Source: Planctomycetota bacterium
GTDB lineage: Bacteria; Planctomycetota; UBA1135; UBA2386
Reading direction: 5' to 3'
Assembly (NCBI GenBank): GCA_016872675.1
Contig: VGZG01000013.1
Coordinates: 1 to 56,394 of the forward strand
Length of the DNA stretch: 56,394 nt
The position numbers were made by a program, and so were the translations under genes. Positions 22,465 through 30,691 of this stretch are shown piece after piece. Each line of letters opens with the position of its first letter. Position 1 is the first letter of the stretch. The notes below the pieces were generated by a model, which did not search any database, was not told where the DNA came from, and worked only from the letters and a program-made list of their open reading frames with translations.

Positions 22465-23016
22465 TCAGCCCGCCGGCGCTGGCCCCATGCGGCCGACGAC
22501 GCCGACGCCGGCAGCGCCGCCGCGCTGCGACAGCTCGTCGGGATCGACAGCCCATGCCGCCGCCAGCGCATGCACGATGCGTCGGTCGGGCCACCACTTC
22601 ACCTCGTCGTCGCTTTTGTCGCGCGGATCGTCGACGTGGCAGCCGAGCGCGCGCTCGACGTCGTCGACGTCTCCCTCCCACGCCACCGGGCCGTGCTCGC
22701 CGGCGAAGGCGTAGGCGCGCGCGAGTTCGCCGTCGCGCGCGCAGGCCCAGCCGTACGCGTCGGCGGCGTCGTCGCTGCGGAACCACGCGGCGAAGCCGAA
22801 CTCCGCCGACAGCCGCGCCAGCCGCGGCGCGACGTCCTGCTCGACCGCGCCGAAGCCAACGACGTCGGCCCCGGTGACGAAGACGAAGCCATCGACCGGC
22901 GGCGACACGAACGTGCCGACATCGCGGACGTCGACCAGCCCTGAGTGCCAATTGGCCGGCAACATCGTGCGCAGCGCCAGCGCCCGCGCCACCGCCGCCG
23001 GATCGGCGGCGCGCAC
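22465..23016 (-). CDS. Conserved hypothetical protein with uncertain start
   Basis: At least 183 residues, no signal or membrane segment, rich in Asp and Trp. It contains MLPANWHSGLVDV and VSPPVDGFVFVTGADV, which look like a conserved core. I do not recognise a named family. The only ordinary start in frame is GTG at 23016, but the coding-like sequence continues upstream (RPIGFGRDAGWFA) for about 28 codons to a TGA at 23104-23106, which ends a small membrane protein in the same frame. The true start may be a rare codon, or the TGA may be a mutation or error. The C-terminus (RMGPAPAG) is weakly structured. Confidence 0.6.
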   Translation of the reverse strand: MRAADPAAVARALALRTMLPANWHSGLVDVRDVGTFVSPPVDGFVFVTGADVVGFGAVEQDVAPRLARLSAEFGFAAWFRSDDAADAYGWACARDGELARAYAFAGEHGPVAWEGDVDDVERALGCHVDDPRDKSDDEVKWWPDRRIVHALAAAWAVDPDELSQRGGAAGVGVVGRMGPAPAG

Positions 23017-23103
23017 CGCGAACCAACCGGCGTCGCGGCCGAAACCGATCGGTCGGTCCGGCTCGCACGACGGGCGGGCGGCACGCGCCCGCGCAGTGGC
23101 GCC

Positions 23104-23220
23104 TCACGCCGTGCCGGGGTCTTCGCGGCGTCGACGCGCGACGATCCGTTCCCACGCGTACAACCCGTAGACGATCAGGCCGAGCGTCAGCGCGAGGGTG
23201 AGTACGAGCGACACATCCAT
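23104..23220 (-). CDS. Small single-span membrane protein (38 residues)
   Basis: ATG at 23220, stop TGA at 23104. One hydrophobic helix from about residue 3 to 22 (VSLVLTLALTLGLIVYGLYA), then WERIVARRRREDPGTA, a basic cytosolic tail. The layout resembles CcmD-like miniproteins, but no cytochrome maturation genes are nearby. It lies upstream of, and in frame with, the next hypothetical gene. Too short for certainty. Confidence 0.45.
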   Translation of the reverse strand: MDVSLVLTLALTLGLIVYGLYAWERIVARRRREDPGTA

Positions 23221-23290
23221 GGCGGTCGGGCGAGCGTAGCGCGCCCGGCGAAGTGGCGGCAACGGCCGTCGCATGGCAATCCCCCATCGC

Positions 23291-23310
23291 GCTGGCGCCG
23301 TGGCGCCAGC
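23291..23310. repeat. GCTGGCGCC inverted repeat
   Basis: GCTGGCGCC at 23291-23299 and GGCGCCAGC at 23302-23310, the same core stem as the terminator at 4345-4370. It lies upstream of the small membrane gene. No T-run is present, so it may be a chance GC-rich hairpin or a recurrent termination element. Confidence 0.4.
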
Positions 23311-23325
23311 CGCCAGCGCTAGCGC

Positions 23326-23463
23326 ATGCGGCCGTGGCCATCTTGCAAGCGATGCGCGGGCGTTCATCGCGTCATCGACAAGCTCATCCAGGTCACGACC
23401 GGCGTCGAGCTGCCGCTCGAAGTCGAGGTCGGCAGCGGCATCGTCGACCGACGAGCCGCTCAC
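23326..23463 (+). pseudogene. Short coding-like remnant next to the Sua5 gene
   Basis: In this frame the stretch RVIDKLIQVTTGVELPLEVE, continuing VGSGIVDRRAAH, has nearly all third positions G or C and a natural-looking amino-acid composition, unlike its flanks. It has no convincing start or stop and runs into the 3' end of the opposing gene at 23460. I cannot assign it to a family. It may be the last piece of a lost gene; a minus-strand reading of the same bases is less coding-like. Confidence 0.25.
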
Positions 23464-24395
23464 CCGGCGGCGGCGGCCTTGCGCAAGCGGTCCGCGATCG
23501 CCTCCCACGCCACGCCCGCAGGGGGCGCCTGCACGACCAGTTCGCGCGCGCCAAGCGCGTCGAGGGCGTGTAGCACGCGGTAGAGCGACGCGCCGTACGA
23601 CTCAGGATCGGTTGGCATCGCCACCTGCCACGAATTGGCGGGCACGCCAAAGCACAGACCGGCGTCATCCGGGCCGATCGTCGTCGCCAGTCGCAACGGC
23701 GTGCGCGGCGCGTAGTGGCGCGCGTACATGCCCGGCGCAGCGCGCGGCCCGCTCGCGGGCGCAGCGTCCGCGAGCGGCACTTCGCAGCCGAGCGCGCGGG
23801 CCAGCGCCTCGCGTGGCACGCCGCCCGGACGCAGCACGCGCGGCGCCCCGGTGCAGTCGACGACCGTCGACTCGAGGCCGATGCGGCACGGGCCGCCGTC
23901 GAGCGTGCAGGCGAGCTTCTGCTGCAGTCCGGGCTCGATGTCGTGCGCCGTGGTCGGCGACAACCGCATGAACGTGTTCGCGCTCGGCGCGGCAAGCGGC
24001 GCGCCAACCGCGCGCAACAGCGCCAACGCGATGTTGTGGTCGGGCACGCGCACGGCGACCGTGTCCATGCCGGCGGTCACCGCGTCGAGAACGTGCGGTT
24101 GGCGCGGCAGCACCAGCGTCAACGGCCCGGGCCAGAACGCCGCAGCCAAGACCTGCGCCGCCGGTGGGATCGTGCGCGCCACCAGCGGCAGGTCGCCGGC
24201 AGAGGCGATGTGCACGATCAGAGGGTTCTCGCTCGGCCGGCGCTTGGCCGCGAACGTGCGCGCCACGGCCGCCGGGTCGCTGGCCAGCGCCGCGAGCCCG
24301 TAGACCGTCTCGGTCGGCAGGCCCACGAGTTCTCCGCGGCGCAGCGCGGCGGCGGCAGCCGCGATCGCGTCGTCGGTCGGGGGCAGGATGGGCAT
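23460..24395 (-). CDS. tsaC: Threonylcarbamoyl-AMP synthase, Sua5 type
   Basis: Makes L-threonylcarbamoyladenylate from Thr, bicarbonate and ATP for the tRNA t6A37 modification. The 311-residue protein has the YrdC fold in the first 200 residues with PTETVYGLAAL at 27-37, KRRPSENPL at 51-59, FWPGPLTLVL at 87-96 and the SAN motif near 144. A linker and the C-terminal Sua5 domain (from about 230, LCFGVP onward) distinguish it from the shorter TsaC. The ATG at 24395 gives the normal N-terminus; an upstream start at 24659 would read through a pyrimidine-rich leader as low-complexity Pro/Thr. Confidence 0.93.
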   Translation of the reverse strand: MPILPPTDDAIAAAAAALRRGELVGLPTETVYGLAALASDPAAVARTFAAKRRPSENPLIVHIASAGDLPLVARTIPPAAQVLAAAFWPGPLTLVLPRQPHVLDAVTAGMDTVAVRVPDHNIALALLRAVGAPLAAPSANTFMRLSPTTAHDIEPGLQQKLACTLDGGPCRIGLESTVVDCTGAPRVLRPGGVPREALARALGCEVPLADAAPASGPRAAPGMYARHYAPRTPLRLATTIGPDDAGLCFGVPANSWQVAMPTDPESYGASLYRVLHALDALGARELVVQAPPAGVAWEAIADRLRKAAAAG

Positions 24396-24437
24396 GCGGG
24401 GATCGTGGCTATGGGGTACGGCGGAGGGAAGAGGAGA

Positions 24438-24476
24438 GGGTTGGGGTGGCGGGGTATGGCTGGTTGGGGTGGCGGG
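24438..24476 (+). repeat. G-rich direct repeat with G-quadruplex potential in the Sua5 leader
   Basis: GGTTGGGGTGGCGGG occurs at 24439-24453 and again at 24462-24476. Together they give at least five runs of three or more G within 40 bases. The gene at 23460-24395 is read from the other strand, so these Gs are on its template strand 43-81 bases before its start codon. Confidence 0.55.
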
Positions 24477-24535
24477 AATCGGGACGCAGTCGCGGCGATG
24501 GGCCACCCAAGGCGGAATGGCTTGGACGCGCGGCC

Positions 24536-24961
24536 TCACGCCAGCGGCGCTCTGCGCCGCAGTTCCGCCAGCGCCGGCAGTCCCCACTTGGCGCGCTCGC
24601 TGTCCGTTGTCGTTTCGTCGACGACCCACAACTCCCACCGTCCGTCCTGCGCCACCCACTGCGTGCCGAACTTCTGCCGCGCGCCTGCCAGCAGGCGAAG
24701 GCGATCGAACGCCGCCGCCGCAATCGGCCGCGCCGCCGGCAGCGCGCCGAATGACGCCATCGCCAGCGTCTGCGCAGTCTCGACGTCCTGCCGCTCGTCG
24801 CTGCCGACCAGCAACTCGGCGGCGGCGACGCGCTCAGCCGGCGTCGCCAGCAGCTTGCCAGCGGCCAACGCCATCGCCGCCGCGCGCGCCGCCGGCCACG
24901 CCGCCGCATCGCGCGCGCACGCCGCGCGCAGCGCTTCCAACCGCGCCGCGACCTCGCTCAC
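24536..24961 (-). CDS. Hypothetical protein, DUF6624-like C-terminus
   Basis: 141 residues starting with GTG at 24961, which overlaps the stop codon of the upstream membrane protein gene by 4 bases (GTGA), so the pair is translationally coupled. The protein is helical, Ala-rich, with a C-terminal QKFGTQW ... TTDSERAKWGLPALAEL pattern that reminds me of DUF6624 proteins, which have no known function. No signal peptide. An alternative longer start to 25324 would overlap the membrane gene heavily and reads as Arg-rich. Confidence 0.65.
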   Translation of the reverse strand: MSEVAARLEALRAACARDAAAWPAARAAAMALAAGKLLATPAERVAAAELLVGSDERQDVETAQTLAMASFGALPAARPIAAAAFDRLRLLAGARQKFGTQWVAQDGRWELWVVDETTTDSERAKWGLPALAELRRRAPLA

Positions 24962-26460
24962 GGCTGCAGCCACGGCGCGAGCCGCTCCGCCAATTGCCGA
25001 GCGAGATCCGCCGGACTCGCGCCGTCGCGAGCCACGACGAGGTCGTCGCGCGCCGCCGCCTTCACCGCCTCGAGCAACTCCGCCGGCAGGCTCGCATCGG
25101 CGAACACCAACAAGCGGCTGCCGTTCTTCTCGCACCAGCCCTTCGCGTCGCCGATCACGCGCTGCACGTCCGCTGGCGTCGATCGCGCGACGTCGGTCGC
25201 CGGATCGCGCGCCATCTCGTCGCGCGGCACGCCGAGCACGACGATCTGCGGCCGGTGCCCGGTGAAGCAACGCTGGAACAAACGCCACTGCTGGCCGGTC
25301 CAGCCGTCGACCGTTGGCAAGCACGGCGTCGCGACCGGCTTCTGCAGCCGCGCCGACAGATCGCGTCCGAGCAGCAGCTCAACGTGTTCGGTCGGCGCGC
25401 CGCGGTCGTACAGCAACTGGCCGCCGAGCAGGAACACGCGCGGCCCCTTGCCATCGACGCCCTGCAGACCCCTCGGCCCGCGCACCAGCTGCGCGTACGC
25501 CTCACTGATCTGGTTGCCGGCATCGACGCCGAACAGCGGCTCGATGCCGTCGTTGCGATGGCGCATGTGGCCAGCGCCTTCGGCCAGCACGAGGCCCGCC
25601 ACGACGACGGCGAGCACGCGCGGCACGCGGCGCAGCAACAGCGCGACCGCGCCGAGCAAGCAGCCGCCCAGCGCCAATGCCAATGCCGTGCGCGGCGAGA
25701 ATGCGAGTTCGAGGTCGGCGCGGCGCGCCACCTGCCACGCCAGCAAGACAACCGGCACGGCGCTGATCAAATACCACGAGGCGCTCGCGCCGCGCGCGCG
25801 CGCGACGAACGCCATCGCCAGCGCAGCGAGCCCGCCGAATGCCGCCCACGTGCCGCGCGCCCACCACCACGGCGACGCGCCAGGCACGGGCAGGATCTCG
25901 AGCCGCCGCACCACGGCGTTGCCGCCGCGCGCGACGAGCGCCGCCATGCCGTAGCGATCGACGCACGCATGCGCCCCGACGTCCTTGCCGGCGACGTTGG
26001 CGGCGACAACCGCGCCGCGCGCGCGCACCCACACCGTCGCCAACAGGCCCGGCGCGAGGCCGACGCCAGGTCGTTCGATCTGCGCGAACGCTTCGTCGCG
26101 CGAACGCCACGCTGGCCCGTCGCCGTCGGTCGACAGCCGCAGCGTCGACCACCGCCCCGCGAACGGTTCGCGCGCCTTGTCGACCGATCGTGGCTCGACC
26201 TGTCGCACCAGCAGGTCCAGGTGCGTGCCAGCAGCGAGTTCGACGTCCATCTGCAGGTCGAAGTCGCCGAACAGGTACGGCAGCAGCGTCCAGCGGCCGG
26301 GCGCGACCTCGAGCGGATTGTCGACCTTGCGGGCGAGCCGCCACGGCTGGTCGTGCAGTTCGACGTCGCGCACGCCGGCGGGCGTGGCGCCACCGACGAG
26401 CCAGCCGGCGAACACGCCGCACAGCGCAAAGAACAGCAGCAGTGGCAAGGGCGCGCGCAT
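24958..26460 (-). CDS. Membrane protein with extracytoplasmic N-terminal domain and SGNH-like C-terminus
   Basis: 500 residues. An N-terminal signal/anchor helix (MRAPLPLLLFFALCGVFAGWLVGG), a soluble domain to about 200 rich in beta strands, then four hydrophobic helices between about 205 and 300, then a soluble C-terminal domain beginning RVFLLGGQLLYD that may be an SGNH-like alpha/beta fold. I see no complete catalytic triad. The function is unknown; the last two domains recall membrane proteins that modify exported polymers. It is the first gene of a two-gene unit with the hypothetical at 24536-24961. It is divergent from nagA (186 bases between starts). Confidence 0.65.
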   Translation of the reverse strand: MRAPLPLLLFFALCGVFAGWLVGGATPAGVRDVELHDQPWRLARKVDNPLEVAPGRWTLLPYLFGDFDLQMDVELAAGTHLDLLVRQVEPRSVDKAREPFAGRWSTLRLSTDGDGPAWRSRDEAFAQIERPGVGLAPGLLATVWVRARGAVVAANVAGKDVGAHACVDRYGMAALVARGGNAVVRRLEILPVPGASPWWWARGTWAAFGGLAALAMAFVARARGASASWYLISAVPVVLLAWQVARRADLELAFSPRTALALALGGCLLGAVALLLRRVPRVLAVVVAGLVLAEGAGHMRHRNDGIEPLFGVDAGNQISEAYAQLVRGPRGLQGVDGKGPRVFLLGGQLLYDRGAPTEHVELLLGRDLSARLQKPVATPCLPTVDGWTGQQWRLFQRCFTGHRPQIVVLGVPRDEMARDPATDVARSTPADVQRVIGDAKGWCEKNGSRLLVFADASLPAELLEAVKAAARDDLVVARDGASPADLARQLAERLAPWLQP

Positions 26461-26646
26461 CGCAGAACGCGATGCTAGGTAGCGGCCCGGCGCGCGCCAG
26501 TACGCGTGCGGCGGCGGCGCGGAATCGCCCCCGGGCGACGGTCCAGCGACCTGGCGCGTGCGCCACCGCCGCGACTCCGACGCGAACGAGGGCGCGCGCC
26601 CGCCTCGCGCTGGCTAGCCACCGCGCCGCGCCCTACCGTCCGTGGC

Positions 26647-27759
26647 GTGAAAGCCTCCGAGTGGATCGTCGACCGCGCCGCCACGCCCGACGGCATGACT
26701 GCGAGCACGCGCATAGCCGCTGTCCACGGCCGCGTCGTCGCCATCGACCACAGCGCGCCATCGTCGTCGGCCGTGCGCCTGCGCGGCACGTTGCTGCCCG
26801 GCTTCGTCGACCTGCAGGTCAATGGCGCCGGCGGTCGCAGTTGCGACGAAGCCACCGCCGACGCACTCGACACGGTCGCGCGCGCGGTGTGGGCCGGCGG
26901 CGCCGTCGCCTTCCTGCCGACGCTGATCACCGCGCCATGGGAACGGCTGCTGCAGCAGGTCGCCGCCGTCGCGACGTGGATCCGCGGCTGGAACGGCCAG
27001 GGCGCCGAGCCGCTCGGCCTGCACCTCGAAGGCCCGTTCCTGCAGGCCAGCGGCGCGCACGACGCGAGCTGCTTTCTCGACCCGACGCCCGCGCGCGTCG
27101 ACCAGCTGCTCGCCGCCGCCGGCGGCACGCTGCGCCTCGTCACGCTGGCGCACGCGCGCAGCGGCGCCGCCGCCGCGACCGCGCGGCTCTGCGCCGCCGG
27201 CGTCACTGTGGCGCTCGGCCACTGCGACAAGGTCGACGGCTTCGCCGCCTGCGTCGACGCCGGCGCGCGCGCGGTCACGCACCTGTTCAACGTCATGGGC
27301 CCGCTGCACCACCGCGACGTCGGCACGGCCGGCTTCGCGCTCGACGACGAACGCGTGCAGTGCCCGCTGATCGTCGACGGCGTCCACGTGCACCCGGCGA
27401 TGGTGCGCAACGCCTTCCGCGTCCTCGGACCCGCGCGCACGATCCTGGTCAGCGACGCGGTCGCCGCTGCCGGCATGCCCGACGGCGACTACCAGCTGAG
27501 CGGCATCACGGTGAAGTCGCACGACGGCGTCGTGCGCGACGCGCAGGGCCGGCTCGCCGGCTCGGCGCTGACGATGGCGCTGGCGGCGCGCAACTTCCTG
27601 CGCTTCGTGCCGATGGCCGGGCCGTGGACGCTCGGCTGCGCGGCGGCGCGCAACCCGGCGGCGCTGGTGCGCGCCGACGCCTACGGTGCGCTCGCCGTCG
27701 GCAAGCGCACGGCGTTCACCCTGCTCGGCGACGATGGCAGCATCACCGCGGTGCACTGA
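26647..27759 (+). CDS. nagA: N-acetylglucosamine-6-phosphate deacetylase
   Basis: Deacetylates GlcNAc-6-phosphate to GlcN-6-phosphate in amino-sugar catabolism and cell-wall recycling; cytosolic, 370 residues. Amidohydrolase barrel signatures are PGFVDLQVNGAGG at 51-63, GLHLEGPF with E128, GHCDK with H192, THLFNVMGPL with H212 and LVSDAV with the catalytic D270. The first HxH pair of many amidohydrolases is absent, as is normal for NagA. GTG at 26647 is chosen because residues before it are Arg/Pro-rich and non-conserved. No nagB or transporter gene is adjacent. Confidence 0.92.
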   Translation: MKASEWIVDRAATPDGMTASTRIAAVHGRVVAIDHSAPSSSAVRLRGTLLPGFVDLQVNGAGGRSCDEATADALDTVARAVWAGGAVAFLPTLITAPWERLLQQVAAVATWIRGWNGQGAEPLGLHLEGPFLQASGAHDASCFLDPTPARVDQLLAAAGGTLRLVTLAHARSGAAAATARLCAAGVTVALGHCDKVDGFAACVDAGARAVTHLFNVMGPLHHRDVGTAGFALDDERVQCPLIVDGVHVHPAMVRNAFRVLGPARTILVSDAVAAAGMPDGDYQLSGITVKSHDGVVRDAQGRLAGSALTMALAARNFLRFVPMAGPWTLGCAAARNPAALVRADAYGALAVGKRTAFTLLGDDGSITAVH

Positions 27760-27909
27760 GGTCGCGACGACACGGCTCGCGCGCGCACGCTGCGCCGCCA
27801 TGCCTCGCCCAAGCGCGTTCGCCCGCTGAGGCCGCATGGCGGTCGGCAACAGCCTTTGAGCGCGGCTCCGCCATCGCGATGGCGCAGGAAGACACGCGAC
27901 CACAGCACG

Positions 27910-28083
27910 GTCTTCTCGGCGTCGAACAGGCGCGTCTACCGGCGCACTGAGCCCAAACTCGGCGGCTTCGCCGTGCTGCGCCCGCACGTGCAGGCGACGT
28001 TTGCGGCGACCGGCGAGGAACGGCTGCGGCCGGCGGCGCAGCAGACCGCGAAGCTGTGGGCAAAGGTGGCGGCGGCGATGTGA
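27910..28083 (+). pseudogene. C-terminal gene remnant after nagA
   Basis: An open frame ending in TGA at 28081-28083 reads RVYRRTEPKLGGFAVLRPHV, then QATFAATGEERLRPAAQQTA, then KLWAKVAAAM, with high third-position GC and a natural composition. Upstream of about 27910 the frame becomes Arg-rich and no good start exists. It looks like the C-terminal 55 residues of a helical protein whose 5' part is lost. A short independent gene is possible but unsupported. Family not recognised. Confidence 0.3.
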
Positions 28084-28107
28084 GCGGACGCGTGCGGTCG
28101 GCGCGGC

Positions 28108-28809
28108 TCACCCGCGGCGGCGCAGTTCGTACACCGCGCCATCGTCGCCGCGCCAACTGCCGTCGAGCTGCTCGACGAGCGCCAACCGGCGCGGCGCGGC
28201 CCCGCCCACTGCCGCGCCGGCCGCGACCAGCGCCGCCGACTCGGCCTCGGCGCGTTCACTGCGGCTGATCCACAGCAGCACCGGCACCGCCAGCGTGCCG
28301 AGCGCGATCAGGATCGCGAGCACGCCGAGGAAGCGCGCCAGCGCGTCGTTGTCGTGGATCTCGCCACAGATCATCGGCGTCAGCGTCAGCGCCATCGCGG
28401 CGATCAGCCCGACGAGCGTCCACTGCGTCCAGCGGTAGCGCGCCGGCAGGCGGCCGAGCAGCATCAGCTCGGCGTGCGCGACGGCCACGGCGTAGGTGAC
28501 GGCGAGCAGCGTCGCGCGGCCGAGGTCCTCGTCGAAGCGTTCGCGCCACATCAGCACGATGCCCAACGCGGTCGCGACGACGGCGAGCGCGATGCCGAGG
28601 CCGCCGGTGACGCGTTCGCGTTCGCGGAACGCCGCGCACGCCATCGCCAGCACGCTGCCGGCCGAGACCGCGGCGGTGGTGCCGAGCACGCGCAGCATCG
28701 TCTCGTTGAACTCGCCGCCGAGCACCACGCCGATGGCGACGAGCGCCGTCAGACCGAGGAAGCCGAGGAACGACCACAAGAACGCCCGGCGCAGCGACGA
28801 AGCGTGCAT
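28108..28809 (-). CDS. Multi-span membrane protein of unknown function
   Basis: 233 residues with about six hydrophobic helices (starts near 15, 43, 70, 100, 128 and 160) and a soluble C-terminal tail containing WRGDDGAVYEL. No enzymatic motif. It is divergent from the SGNH hydrolase gene with only 26 bases between the two start codons, so the promoters must overlap the coding regions or be shared. No family recognised. Confidence 0.65.
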   Translation of the reverse strand: MHASSLRRAFLWSFLGFLGLTALVAIGVVLGGEFNETMLRVLGTTAAVSAGSVLAMACAAFRERERVTGGLGIALAVVATALGIVLMWRERFDEDLGRATLLAVTYAVAVAHAELMLLGRLPARYRWTQWTLVGLIAAMALTLTPMICGEIHDNDALARFLGVLAILIALGTLAVPVLLWISRSERAEAESAALVAAGAAVGGAAPRRLALVEQLDGSWRGDDGAVYELRRRG

Positions 28810-28835
28810 GGCGGCACGGTATCCTCGGCGCCACC

Positions 28836-29570
28836 ATGCGTCGCCTCGCCTTCGTCGTCGCCCTCGTCGTGTTCTTCGCCCCCATCGCCATGGCCATGCC
28901 GCCCCAGGACCCCGCGCCGAAGCCCGCCGCCCACGCCGCCGTCACGCCGCAGCCGCGCACCGACCAGTGGATCCTCGACCGCCAAGCGACCTGCGTGCGC
29001 CGCGCCCAGGAGGCCAAGCCGACCGACGTGGTCTTCGTCGGCGACTCGATCACGCAGGGCTGGGAAGAAGACGGCGCGGCGTCCTGGCAGAAGCACTTCG
29101 GCGCCATGGCCCCGCTCAACCTCGGCGTCAGCGGCGACCGCACCGAGCACGTGCTGTGGCGACTGCAGCAGGCGCCGCTCACCACGATCGCGCCGAAGGC
29201 GATCGTGCTGCTGATCGGCACCAACAACCTCGGCCACGGCACCAGCAACGCCGAGCAGACGATCGACGGCTGCCTCGCCGTGCTCGCGGCGCTGCGCGCG
29301 CAAGCGCCGCAGGCGACGATCCTGGTGTGCGAGATCTTCCCGCGCGGCGAGCGCGTCAACGCGATGCGCGGCGACCTGCTGCAGGTCAATCAGGCCGTGC
29401 GCACCCAGCTCGACGCCAAGATGAAGTCGCTGCCGATCGGCGACCGCTGGGTGCAGAAGGACGGCACGATCAAGAAGGCGGACATGCCGGACTTTTTGCA
29501 CCTGTCGAAGGCCGCCTACGAGCAGTGGGCGCAGGCGCTGCTGCCGGAGATCCAGGCGGCGCTGCGCTGA
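28836..29570 (+). CDS. Secreted SGNH/GDSL hydrolase (PAF-acetylhydrolase-like)
   Basis: Exported esterase or deacetylase, 244 residues. Signal peptide 1-20 with likely cleavage after AMA. Block I is VGDSITQGW with nucleophile Ser71; the block II glycine is in LGVSGDRTEH; block III is GTNN with Asn130; block V is DFLHLS with Asp219 and His222. The SGNH layout matches the platelet-activating-factor acetylhydrolase beta/gamma-like group, often acting on acetylated glycans. The gene is followed by three hairpins. Confidence 0.88.
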   Translation: MRRLAFVVALVVFFAPIAMAMPPQDPAPKPAAHAAVTPQPRTDQWILDRQATCVRRAQEAKPTDVVFVGDSITQGWEEDGAASWQKHFGAMAPLNLGVSGDRTEHVLWRLQQAPLTTIAPKAIVLLIGTNNLGHGTSNAEQTIDGCLAVLAALRAQAPQATILVCEIFPRGERVNAMRGDLLQVNQAVRTQLDAKMKSLPIGDRWVQKDGTIKKADMPDFLHLSKAAYEQWAQALLPEIQAALR

Positions 29571-29670
29571 GAGCCCGGGAAGAAATCGTTCTACGGGCTC
29601 TCAGAATGCCGTTTGTGGCCGCTTTCGCGGCCACGCAGAGCCGGAGAACCCGATTGTGTCTCAGGCTCTG
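29569..29670. terminator. Three consecutive hairpins after the SGNH hydrolase gene
   Basis: GAGAGCCCG at 29569-29577 pairs with CGGGCTCTC at 29594-29602; GTGGCCGC (29615-29622) with GCGGCCAC (29627-29634) around a TTTC loop; CAGAGCC (29636-29642) with GGCTCTG (29664-29670). They sit between convergent genes and presumably end both transcripts. The first stem includes the stop codon. Confidence 0.5.
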
Positions 29671-29689
29671 AGCCGACGACGCCCGCGCC

Positions 29690-30658
29690 TCAATGCTGTT
29701 GGCCCCCGGGCGCATCGTGCGCCGCGGCGCGCGCCGGCGGCGGCACGAAGGCGCGCGGGAACACGCCGCCGACCAGCAGCGCCGCCATCGCCAGCGTCAG
29801 CGCCAGCCGTTCGCGCCCGCCGAGGTCCTGCTCGCCGATGTGATCGCGCTTGCCCGAGAACAGGGTGAAGAAGCAGCGCAGCACGTTGATGCCGTTGAGC
29901 GCCGTGGCCAGCAGCAGGCCGAACACCAGGGTCGGGAACTCGTCGACCGAGCCTTGCACCAGCAGGTCCTCGGCGACGAAGCCGAGCGTCAGCGGCAGGC
30001 CGACGCTGGCGAAGCCGAGGAACAAAAACGCCGTGGCCATGCGCGGCGTGCGCGCGAAGCTGCCGCCCGGATCGCGCAGCGACAGCGCGCCGCGCCGCGC
30101 CTCGAGCGCCGCCGCCGCCATCAGGAAGCCGGTGACTGCGATCGCCGACACCTGCCACGTCAGCACCGCGCCGGTGCGCCCGACGTCGGAGGCGTTCTCG
30201 AGGCCGAAGGCGACGAGCCCGGTCTGGCTGACGACGATCCACGCGATCGCGGCGCGCGCGTCGGTCTGCGCGAGGCCGATCGCCGCGCCGATCACGGCGG
30301 TGGCGCCGCCGGCCCACGCGAAGGCGTGCGCCGCCGCGTGCGGCACGGCGTCGGCGACGAGCGCGAGGTGCGCGTGCACGCCGAGCTGCGGGCCGACGAA
30401 GGCGGCGAGCAGACCGAGCGGCGCGCGGCCGGCGACCAGCGGCAACCAGCCGTGGAACGGCGCGATCGCTTCGCGACAGAAGATCGCGACGCGCCAGCAG
30501 ACGGCGCCATCGGCGGTCCGACCGGCAGCGAACAGGCCAGCGCCGGCGGCGGCGAAGGCGAGACCGGGCAGCTGGTAGCGCAGGAACGCCGCCCGCAGCG
30601 CGCCGTCGACGCGGCCGAGGCCGCGCGCCAACAAGCCGACCGAGAGGCCCCACAGCAC
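29690..30658 (-). CDS. NuoL/NuoM-like proton-pumping membrane subunit, apparently N-terminally truncated
   Basis: 322 residues, about nine membrane helices. PFHGWLPL at 67-74, followed by RAPLG and VGPQLGVHAH, corresponds to the conserved half-channel helix of Proton_antipo_M proteins, which in full-length NuoL/NuoM lies near residue 240. About 170 N-terminal residues are thus missing. The coding-like sequence continues upstream of the GTG at 30658 (SPLPLF) to the TAG that ends the hydrolase gene, in the same frame 12 codons away. No other complex I or DabA-like gene is present. Either a decayed gene or a short variant subunit of an ion-translocating complex. Confidence 0.7.
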   Translation of the reverse strand: MLWGLSVGLLARGLGRVDGALRAAFLRYQLPGLAFAAAGAGLFAAGRTADGAVCWRVAIFCREAIAPFHGWLPLVAGRAPLGLLAAFVGPQLGVHAHLALVADAVPHAAAHAFAWAGGATAVIGAAIGLAQTDARAAIAWIVVSQTGLVAFGLENASDVGRTGAVLTWQVSAIAVTGFLMAAAALEARRGALSLRDPGGSFARTPRMATAFLFLGFASVGLPLTLGFVAEDLLVQGSVDEFPTLVFGLLLATALNGINVLRCFFTLFSGKRDHIGEQDLGGRERLALTLAMAALLVGGVFPRAFVPPPARAAAHDAPGGQQH

Positions 30659-30691
30659 GAACAGCGGCAGCGGCGACTGTGGCGCAGGTTC

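Noticed and set aside
23104-23508. 134-residue reading of the small membrane protein frame
   Set aside because: The upstream part is Asp/Arg/Ala-rich without signal or domain and has poorer third-position GC than the opposite strand; only the last 38 residues look real.
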